This document shows positions 1 through 6,286 of a DNA stretch of 7,797 nucleotides, one piece after another. Under the pieces are notes generated by a model. That model was not told the origin of the DNA and made no database searches. It was given only the letters and a program-made list of their open reading frames with translations. Position 1 is the first letter of the stretch. Each line of letters opens with the position of its first letter. This DNA comes from Robiginitomaculum sp. (GTDB taxonomy: Bacteria; Pseudomonadota; Alphaproteobacteria; Caulobacterales; Maricaulaceae). The stretch spans positions 140,768-148,564 of the forward strand of contig NVVO01000002.1 in assembly GCA_002733385.1 (NCBI GenBank), in the 5' to 3' direction. A program made the translations under genes and the position numbers.

Positions 1-1
1 C

Positions 2-247
2 AATGTAAACAACCAAGCCTACCCGCCCATGCTGATCACGGCCGGCCTCACCGACCCGCGCGTCACCTATTGGGAGCCAGCCAAATGGGCCGCAAAACTC
101 CGCGATCACCAAATGAGCGACGCGCCCATCTTGTTAAAAACCAATATGGACGCCGGACATCAAGGCGAACCGGGCAGATATGACAGCCTAAAAGAAACAG
201 CCTTCGAATACGCATTTGCCCTAAAGCTGGCGGATGGATTTGTGTAG
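2..247 (+). CDS. ptrB: Oligopeptidase B (protease II, S9 prolyl oligopeptidase family), C-terminal fragment
   Basis: This is the last 81 codons of a gene that begins left of the window. Oligopeptidase B is a serine peptidase that cuts short peptides after Arg or Lys. The fragment shows the family's C-terminal hydrolase signature: GLTDPRVTYWEPAKW, with the catalytic Asp at visible residue 18, and NMDAGHQGEPGR, with the catalytic His at residue 53. Their spacing of 35 residues equals that of Asp617 and His652 in the E. coli enzyme as I recall it. The nucleophile Ser and the beta-propeller lie outside the window. The reading frame is open from base 2 and stops at TAG 245-247. No intrinsic terminator follows. 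The YWEP and GRYD motifs favour oligopeptidase B over prolyl endopeptidase, but with only the C-terminus visible the subfamily call is slightly less sure than the family call. Confidence 0.88.
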   Translation, partial: NVNNQAYPPMLITAGLTDPRVTYWEPAKWAAKLRDHQMSDAPILLKTNMDAGHQGEPGRYDSLKETAFEYAFALKLADGFV

Positions 248-294
248 AGAATTACCGGGAGATATGTAAAGTGGTGCGCTTGGGCAAACTCAAT

Positions 295-325
295 GCTAAT
301 CCCAAACGAACCCTGTGGGATTCGC
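295..325. repeat. Inverted repeat (imperfect 10-bp arms)
   Basis: The perfect core is AATCCCA (298-304) with TGGGATT (316-322), separated by 11 nt. Allowing one mismatch, the arms extend to 295-304 and 316-325, pairing 9 of 10 positions. It directly precedes the first copy of the GC-rich repeat. There is no following T-run, so it does not look like a standard rho-independent terminator for ptrB. Confidence 0.6.
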
Positions 326-327
326 AA

Positions 328-406
328 GCGCGACTGCGCGTCGGCAACGTCACGCCGCCCTTTCGCAGGCGTAAGCAAAGCGAACTGCCGTGAGATCAAT
401 GAAATA
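328..406. repeat. GC-rich hairpin repeat, copy A
   Basis: This copy begins with GCGC-GACT-GCGC (328-339), a 4-bp stem with a 4-nt loop. A second hairpin follows, CGGC (342-345) with GCCG (354-357). It ends in an A-rich TGAGATCAATGAAATAG segment. The same order of elements recurs at 445-516. The sequence is diverged, but the two hairpins have the same lengths and spacing. I do not recognise the repeat family. Confidence 0.5.
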
Positions 407-444
407 GCACGGGTGAGAAGACTTACTACGAACTCGAACCAAGG

Positions 445-516
445 GCGCGACCGCGCACCGGCGACCCTTCGCCGTCCCGTCGGAGGCACTTCTTCGCGCA
501 ATGAGATAAATAAATG
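445..516. repeat. GC-rich hairpin repeat, copy B
   Basis: This copy begins with GCGC-GACC-GCGC (445-456), followed by CGGCGA-CCCT-TCGCCG (459-474), a perfect 6-bp stem on a 4-nt loop. It ends in ATGAGATAAATAAATGG. It aligns with copy A over its whole length, with net indels of about 6 nt. The second hairpin is 16 nt long in both copies, and its outer four pairs are present in both. The function is unknown. Confidence 0.5.
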
Positions 517-600
517 GTGTACTACAACTTAAGACGAGAAACCTCGAACCAATTTTGGGAAGGGTTAAGAGGTATTTGAACTAGTTATCTGGGACAGCCC

Positions 601-1716
<1,116 letters not shown>

Positions 1717-1722
1717 CCTACA

Positions 1723-1726
1723 CTCC
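1723..1726 (-). promoter_or_regulatory. Ribosome binding site deciding the ald start
   Basis: GGAG on the minus strand lies 6 nt before the ATG at 1716. This supports that start over the in-frame ATG at 1740, which would place this site inside the coding region. Confidence 0.7.
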
Positions 1727-1782
1727 ATAATATGACACAAATCTTTATAACAAAATCAAATTTGTAACATGTACGATTTCAT

Positions 1783-1811
1783 TTGCTATTTGCGAATTTT
1801 TTCGTAATTAT
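1783..1811 (+). promoter_or_regulatory. Candidate promoter for the Lrp-type regulator gene
   Basis: A -35-like TTGCTA (1783-1788) is separated by 17 bp from a -10-like AATTAT (1806-1811), each matching the sigma-70 consensus at four of six positions. It overlaps the ATTTGC repeat and the CGAA/TTCG palindrome, which would allow autoregulation. In AT-rich DNA such matches are common, so this is tentative. Confidence 0.3.
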
Positions 1812-1849
1812 TCCTGCAATCTAGCTTTTTAGAAGGAATTTATTCGAGC

Positions 1850-2308
1850 ATGGACGCTATAGACAAGAAATTACTTCTGGCCGTACAAAAAAATTGCCGT
1901 CGCCCGATTTCTGAGTTGGCGAGCGAGGTTGGCCTGTCCACATCCGCTGCCCACCGCCGTATCGGACTGCTGGAAAAAGCCGGGGTTATCGAGGGTTACC
2001 ATGCGCGTCTCAACGGGCCAAAGCTTGGTTATCAGATCGAATTTTATGTGGAGGTTTCTCTGGAGAGCCAAAGCGAACAAGTATTGGAAGCCTTTGAACA
2101 AGCTGCCATATCTCGCCCGCAAATTCTGGAATGCTATCTCATGACCGGATCTGCGGATTATCTGCTCAAGGTCGCGGTGGAAAACACCCGTGAATATGAA
2201 CGGGTTTACCGCCGTACCATCGCCGCCCTACCCCATGTGTCGCATATCCAATCGTCATTGGTGATGAAAGCCGTAAAACGCTGGGTCGGGTACCCGGCGC
2301 GGGATTGA
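1850..2308 (+). CDS. Lrp/AsnC family transcriptional regulator, probable regulator of ald
   Basis: This is a 152-residue DNA-binding regulator of the feast/famine family. The N-terminal winged helix-turn-helix covers about residues 1-60, with the typical order IDKKLLLAVQ, ISELASEVGLSTSAAHRRI and LEKAGVIEGY. The C-terminal RAM (ligand-binding and oligomerisation) domain covers about 62-145 and contains the conserved MTGSADYLL turn (98-106). The length is normal and nothing is missing. AAGGA at 1833-1837 precedes the ATG by 12 nt, a rather long spacing. The gene is divergent from ald, as in known AldR systems where an Lrp-type protein senses alanine and activates alanine dehydrogenase. The family is certain; the target and effector are inferred from position. 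No terminator was seen after the stop. Confidence 0.95.
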   Translation: MDAIDKKLLLAVQKNCRRPISELASEVGLSTSAAHRRIGLLEKAGVIEGYHARLNGPKLGYQIEFYVEVSLESQSEQVLEAFEQAAISRPQILECYLMTGSADYLLKVAVENTREYERVYRRTIAALPHVSHIQSSLVMKAVKRWVGYPARD

Positions 2309-2375
2309 ATGTATAGCTGGACAATAAAACTGTAAATTATTCTGGTATCTGCTCGCACAATATCTATGAAAGTAT

Positions 2376-3026
2376 ATGATCAAGTTTTTCTCTTATATTG
2401 CGGTTTCATTGTTCATTCTGATCTTGCCTGCTGAAAGCCAAGCGCAACTCACCGATCATAAAGATACTGCATTGCTCACCGACACCACCCGCCCTTTACT
2501 GGACGCGGGGCAGGTGCTGATTGAAGTCAAAAAAGAAATCAATGGCGGCAAAAAAATGGCGTTTATCCAGTCGGTTATTCTCATACCCGCTCCGCCCGAA
2601 GCCGTCTGGTCTGTACTCACAGACTGCGCCCGTGCGCCCAGCTATATACCAGGCCTAAAGACCTGCGAAGTCCTTGACACCGCCCCGGACGGCCTTTGGG
2701 ATATACACCGACATGTGACAAAAATCTCCGCGTTTTTACCCAAGATGATATCCGAAGTCAGGAGCGAATATACCTACCCAACATCCATCCGTTTTAAACG
2801 CATTGGCGGCAATGTAGATGTCAATCAAGGGGCTTGGACATTACGACCAGACGCTTATGGCCTAGACGCTTCTCGACTAGCGACTATTGTCATCTATACA
2901 TCACATGTTTCATCAAAATCCGTAGTACCAGACCGTACAATCCGAAAAAGCATGGAAAAAAACATCCCCAAAGTCATGTCTGCCCTAAGGTCGGAGGTTC
3001 TCAAGGACATCCAAGCTAACAAATAG
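2376..3026 (+). CDS. Exported SRPBCC (START-like / polyketide cyclase-type) domain protein
   Basis: This 216-residue protein has an N-terminal Sec signal: Lys3, then a hydrophobic stretch at about 4-18, and a likely cleavage after AESQA (residue 23). The mature part resembles the SRPBCC/START-like lipid- or hydrophobic-ligand-binding fold. IPAPPEAVWSVLTDCARAPSYIPG (about 70-93) is the classic opening strand and helix, followed by beta-rich sequence, and the long C-terminal helix is about 186-213. Proteins of this fold bind small hydrophobic molecules. No catalytic residues can be assigned and the ligand is unknown. Export to the periplasm is inferred from the signal peptide. The upstream gap from the regulator gene is 67 bp and no strong ribosome binding site precedes the ATG. 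It may share transcription with the regulator gene or have its own promoter. It converges on the channel-like gene with 10 bp between stop codons. Confidence 0.8.
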   Translation: MIKFFSYIAVSLFILILPAESQAQLTDHKDTALLTDTTRPLLDAGQVLIEVKKEINGGKKMAFIQSVILIPAPPEAVWSVLTDCARAPSYIPGLKTCEVLDTAPDGLWDIHRHVTKISAFLPKMISEVRSEYTYPTSIRFKRIGGNVDVNQGAWTLRPDAYGLDASRLATIVIYTSHVSSKSVVPDRTIRKSMEKNIPKVMSALRSEVLKDIQANK

Positions 3027-3036
3027 CCCATATCAC

Positions 3037-4806
3037 CTATGACGGATTATGTATAACCAATTGCGGGAACGGTATGTCCCATTTATTGTCAAGACAGGCT
3101 TCAACAACCGCCAGATTTATATATTTCTGCAATTTTTTCCATTCGCTGCCATAGCCCGCTTTCATATCCACTAAAACCTCAAACAAGAGAGCGCTATCGC
3201 CTAGGCTGACAAAACGGGTGTCCACACTCGCCAACGCCTCCGCCCCGATAACCTCAGTGATTTTTTCGCGCACACTTTGGTTAACTTTGTCCGGGATCAC
3301 CTTACGGGCATCTGCCAGATGTTGGTAGGCAAGCCCGAATTCATAGGACACACGATAACCGTCCGTGATCACTTCAAACAAAGTGTCCATAAATTCTTGG
3401 GCGGGTACGAAATCCTCTGCCCCGCCTGGACGTCTAAGGATGACATGTTCGGGCGTTTGGTTGATCACCTGATAATGTTTTGCATCCCGAACAATCCAGT
3501 CCCCGATCTCTGTCGGGAACCAGGCTTCACCTTCCGTGACCGGCCTTGAATGCATGCCAGCCAGTTCGCGAACCGGATAGATCAACTCGCCGCCCTTAAG
3601 GGCAGGGTTGACCAATTTTGTATACATGGACAAACGCTCGATCCGGTAGGGTAGTCCGTCGACTATCGTTCGTTCGCCCTCGCGCACTGCGCCCAAATTC
3701 AACAACAGACGTGCCTGTTCTGTAAACACGGCAAGAGAGCGCATAAATGTCCAACTCAAAGCCAACGCCAACAACAAACTCATTGCCAACATCAACCAGT
3801 CCTGCCTGATATTGAAAACTGTTACAGCAATCACAAAGCCGCCAATAATGCTGACAAGAGTTACCGCCATGGAGAAAACACGCATGGATGCAGACAAAAC
3901 CCCACCGTGGTTATTGCGGTAATAGCGAGCCGTACTCGCCCGAATAATTTGACAAACCAGAATAAATCCCAGCCCCAGACCGATTGCCATAACCAAGCTG
4001 ACACCGCGATTGAGCACAAACCCGCCAAAATCCGAAGAAAACCGTTTTAGTGAATTGCCACGGGCGCGCTGGGTGGCGGCCAATTGCTCGGCCAAAGCCA
4101 CAGCCAGATCCTGGGCTTCTTGCAAGCGTTGCACCCAAAGCTCATAATGTTTGTGCAAGCGTTCTTCGACGGCTTTGGGATATTTTTCCTTGGCATTGCG
4201 AAAACCGTTAATGCTGTCCAAGGTGTTTTGCGCAATCGATATGCGGTTTTCGGCTTGCTCTGATAATTGCCGCAACTCCTCCATGCGCCGGGCTGGCTCT
4301 GTTGCCCGTTGCATAGACATGACAATTGGTTGAAAAATACGAGATAATTCTTCGCGTAAATTCACTGATTTCTGTTCACCGTTGTCCTGTGTATATTGTC
4401 TGGCTTGCAAACCCAAGACAACCAGATCAATATTTTGTTCAACCTGTAGCGTTTCTTCCGAGAGTGCATCTATTTCAATTTGCAGTGCGTTTTTTTCGGC
4501 TTCTTTAGCGGTCCGGCTTAGTTTCTCGTTCAGTTCCGCCAATTGTTCGCGGCGAGCCACCAAGGTTTCACTGAGCGACAGCAGTGAATTTACCATCTGT
4601 TGCTGTGAATCAGAGATTGTCTGGTCGATTTCAGAAACGATTTTTGCGTCCACAACAACATCATCTTGCTGCGCATTACCCGCTTGCTGCGCACTGGCCG
4701 TGAGATGCAAGCAAGCCGCCAAGAGCACAGCCAAACCATACTTAAATATGTTTGAGACCCCATGATAGCAATTATAAATGCGAGCCCGTCCTTGAAAAAT
4801 TACCAT
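3037..4806 (-). CDS. MscS-like mechanosensitive channel family protein with long periplasmic coiled-coil domain
   Basis: This 589-residue envelope protein has a long basic N-region and a hydrophobic core (24-38), with likely signal cleavage after TASA (39). A Gln/Glu-rich, coiled-coil-prone region follows at about 45-250. Three membrane segments lie at about 267-289, 308-331 and 336-358. A stretch like the MscS beta domain (about 370-415, VREGERTIVDGLPYRIERL to LIYPVREL) is followed by a second, similar one (about 430-474, FPTEIGDWI to GGAEDFVPAQEFM). The C-terminal part (484-584) ends in WDIPFPQ, typical of MscS. The usual Gly/Ala-rich pore helix of MscS is poorly conserved here, so gating and selectivity are uncertain. 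ATG 4806 is preferred over GTG 4815 because GAGG lies 10 nt before it. The gene follows the HlyD gene after 100 bp on the same strand. The family call is fairly secure; channel activity is inferred. Confidence 0.82.
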   Translation of the reverse strand: MVIFQGRARIYNCYHGVSNIFKYGLAVLLAACLHLTASAQQAGNAQQDDVVVDAKIVSEIDQTISDSQQQMVNSLLSLSETLVARREQLAELNEKLSRTAKEAEKNALQIEIDALSEETLQVEQNIDLVVLGLQARQYTQDNGEQKSVNLREELSRIFQPIVMSMQRATEPARRMEELRQLSEQAENRISIAQNTLDSINGFRNAKEKYPKAVEERLHKHYELWVQRLQEAQDLAVALAEQLAATQRARGNSLKRFSSDFGGFVLNRGVSLVMAIGLGLGFILVCQIIRASTARYYRNNHGGVLSASMRVFSMAVTLVSIIGGFVIAVTVFNIRQDWLMLAMSLLLALALSWTFMRSLAVFTEQARLLLNLGAVREGERTIVDGLPYRIERLSMYTKLVNPALKGGELIYPVRELAGMHSRPVTEGEAWFPTEIGDWIVRDAKHYQVINQTPEHVILRRPGGAEDFVPAQEFMDTLFEVITDGYRVSYEFGLAYQHLADARKVIPDKVNQSVREKITEVIGAEALASVDTRFVSLGDSALLFEVLVDMKAGYGSEWKKLQKYINLAVVEACLDNKWDIPFPQLVIHNPS

Positions 4807-4816
4807 GAATTTCACG

Positions 4817-4820
4817 CCTC
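4817..4820 (-). promoter_or_regulatory. Ribosome binding site deciding the channel-like gene start
   Basis: GAGG on the minus strand is 10 nt before ATG 4806 but only 1 nt before the in-frame GTG 4815, so it supports the ATG as the start. Confidence 0.5.
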
Positions 4821-4860
4821 AACCCGGAGGCTTTCTCCTCTTCGTAATTGGATAATGGGC

Positions 4861-4889
4861 AAGCTAATGACTAGTTTTTCACACGTCAA
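4861..4889 (-). promoter_or_regulatory. Candidate promoter for the MscS-like gene
   Basis: On the minus strand a -35-like TTGACG (4884-4889, five of six consensus bases) is followed after 17 bp by TAGCTT (4861-4866, three of six). It sits between the HlyD stop and the channel-like start, leaving a leader of roughly 50 nt. The weak -10 makes this tentative; read-through from the secretion genes is equally possible. Confidence 0.35.
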
Positions 4890-4906
4890 GCACGTTGGCG
4901 GCATTG

Positions 4907-6286
4907 TCATTCCTCTCTAAACGCACGACCCATTTGGTCTTTGAACGGTTTTAGAAGATAGCTCAACACGGTTCTGTCTTGCGTCTGGATAAAACTTTCT
5001 GCGGGCATGCCGGGTACCAAAGTTAAGTGTTTGATCTTGTCGCGCTCACTGGCCAAAATTTCAATGCGCACATTAAAATAAGGGGCGCCGGTGATTTGAT
5101 CCACAAGACTGTCCGCAGATATACTCAAAACAACCCCGCTCAATTGCGGCGCTTTGCGTTGATGAAAAGCTGATAAAACTATCCGGGCAGGCTGGCCTAC
5201 ATAAACCTGATCAATGTCGGTCGGTGATATCCGCGCTTCTATAATCAAGCGGTCATTGACGGGAATGATTTGCATCATGGGCTGGCTTGGTGTCACGACG
5301 CCGCCGACCGTTGTCACTTCCAAATTATGAACAATCCCCGCAACTGGGCTGGTGATGTCTACCCGTTGCAATTGATCAGACGCTGCAATCAATTGTTCGG
5401 TTAAATCACTAAGCTCGCTTTCCACCTGCCGAAGTTCAGTCAAAACCTCTGCCACACCATCTTTATTGACCTGTAAAATCTGGATTTTGGTCTCCCCAAT
5501 AGCACTGCGTGTGCGGGAAATATCAGAACGATGTGTTGAAATATCACCGTTGAGACGTGCCTGCTCCCGCTCTAATGCCAACACTCTCGGCTTGGCAATA
5601 TAGCCTTTTTCCAGCAATGTACGTAATCCAGATAATTCTTCAGAGATCAGGTCAAATTGAGCCCGTTTAGATAAGATTAGATCATTCAAACCCCTGATTT
5701 GTTGGCGTGATTGCACGATACGCTGCTGGAATTGCGCAATTTGCCCGCTCATGGATTTCTGCCGGGCTGTAAACAAATTTCGTTGCCCGCTCATAATTTC
5801 CGTAACTTCAAAACGCTCGCTTGCGGTTTGCAAGGTTGGGCTCCAGCTAATCTTCGACCTTCCGTCCCGTTCGGCTTGCAGCCGGTCTACCCGCGCTTGC
5901 GCTTCAAACAACCGTTTCTCTATGATCGTGCGGCTGGCATCCAGAGCCGTCGGGTCAAGACGTAACACAACTTGTCCGGCTTCGACCCTATCACCGTTTT
6001 GCACCAAAATTTCCCCGACAATGCCGCCGTCCAAATGTTGTAAAGTCTTGGGCTTACCCTCAACGGCGATCACCCCCGATGCAATAACCGCCCCTTTTAT
6101 TTCAAACAATGCGGCCCAACCCCCAATCACCACGACAAGCAAAAACAAAGCTATAAACCCCTGACGCAAATAAGGCGTGTAAGACGTGTTTGGGCTTTGC
6201 AATGAAGCCATAGCTTGCGCATCCATTTGCCCATCCATTTGCTTATCAACGGAAATGGGGGGCGGAAGTTCCTGGCGCGGGTTCAT
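4907..6286 (-). CDS. HlyD family type I secretion membrane fusion (periplasmic adaptor) protein
   Basis: This is the adaptor that joins an inner-membrane ABC exporter to a TolC-type outer-membrane channel. The 459-residue protein has a short cytoplasmic N-terminus and one membrane anchor (about 42-60). The first lipoyl half follows (about 78-112, KTLQHLDGGIVGEILVQNGD). A long coiled-coil hairpin covers about 118-305, and the second lipoyl half is about 309-340 (ITSPVAGIVHNLEVTTVGGV). The beta-barrel region ends in the family's C-terminal signature, VPGMPAESFIQTQDRTVLSYLLKPF (about 424-448). Length and layout match PrtE/HlyD-type adaptors. Its start codon overlaps the ABC exporter stop as ATGA (6283-6286), indicating translational coupling, and AAGGGG lies 8 nt upstream. 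The N-terminal tail contains a small QMDG/QMDA tandem repeat. The exported substrate is not in the window. Confidence 0.95.
   Translation of the reverse strand: MNPRQELPPPISVDKQMDGQMDAQAMASLQSPNTSYTPYLRQGFIALFLLVVVIGGWAALFEIKGAVIASGVIAVEGKPKTLQHLDGGIVGEILVQNGDRVEAGQVVLRLDPTALDASRTIIEKRLFEAQARVDRLQAERDGRSKISWSPTLQTASERFEVTEIMSGQRNLFTARQKSMSGQIAQFQQRIVQSRQQIRGLNDLILSKRAQFDLISEELSGLRTLLEKGYIAKPRVLALEREQARLNGDISTHRSDISRTRSAIGETKIQILQVNKDGVAEVLTELRQVESELSDLTEQLIAASDQLQRVDITSPVAGIVHNLEVTTVGGVVTPSQPMMQIIPVNDRLIIEARISPTDIDQVYVGQPARIVLSAFHQRKAPQLSGVVLSISADSLVDQITGAPYFNVRIEILASERDKIKHLTLVPGMPAESFIQTQDRTVLSYLLKPFKDQMGRAFREE

Larger units (their letters stand above)
248..600. other. Gene-free region of about 350 bp with hairpins and a diverged two-copy repeat
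   Basis: I see no convincing gene between the ptrB stop and the ald stop. Open frames exist on both strands (plus 293-532, minus 160-501), but they lack family resemblance. The plus frame has no clear ribosome binding site, and the minus frame runs into ptrB. The region contains an inverted repeat at 295-325, two copies of a GC-rich hairpin element (328-406 and 445-516), and a 10-bp exact repeat CTCGAACCAA at 433-442 and 543-552. An 8-bp palindrome AACTAGTT lies at 579-586. No T-tract-backed terminator for either flanking gene was recognised. Confidence 0.6.
1717..1849. promoter_or_regulatory. Divergent ald / lrp-type regulator promoter-operator region
   Basis: This 133-bp AT-rich gap separates the divergent starts of ald and the Lrp-family gene. 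It contains an 8-bp palindrome CAAATTTG (1757-1764), ACATGT (1767-1772), a direct repeat ATTTGC at 1781-1786 and 1788-1793, and CGAA-TTTT-TTCG (1793-1804). Lrp-family proteins typically bind several AT-rich sites in such shared regions, and divergent regulator-ald pairs are known in Alphaproteobacteria and mycobacteria. Which of these small motifs is the operator cannot be decided from one sequence. Confidence 0.6.

Noticed and set aside
160..501. 113-codon open frame on the minus strand over the ptrB end and the gene-free region
   Set aside because: It overlaps the true ptrB coding sequence, has low-complexity Arg-rich composition without a recognisable family, and its openness is explained by GC-rich repeats.
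293..532. 79-codon open frame on the plus strand through both repeat copies
   Set aside because: There is no clear ribosome binding site and no family resemblance. Its internal protein repeat simply mirrors the DNA repeat, so it is kept only as part of the repeat finding.
1717..1740. Upstream ATG at 1740 as the ald start
   Set aside because: It would add MCHIMECR, absent from the family, and place the GGAG site inside the coding region.
2366..2434. ATG at 2366 as an alternative start before the SRPBCC gene
   Set aside because: It is in a different frame and stops after 22 codons.
3027..3036. Bidirectional terminator between the convergent SRPBCC and MscS-like genes
   Set aside because: The 10-bp gap and its flanks show no stem-loop with a T-run.
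4807..4815. GTG at 4815 as start of the MscS-like gene
   Set aside because: The GAGG site is only 1 nt away from it, whereas the spacing to ATG 4806 is acceptable.
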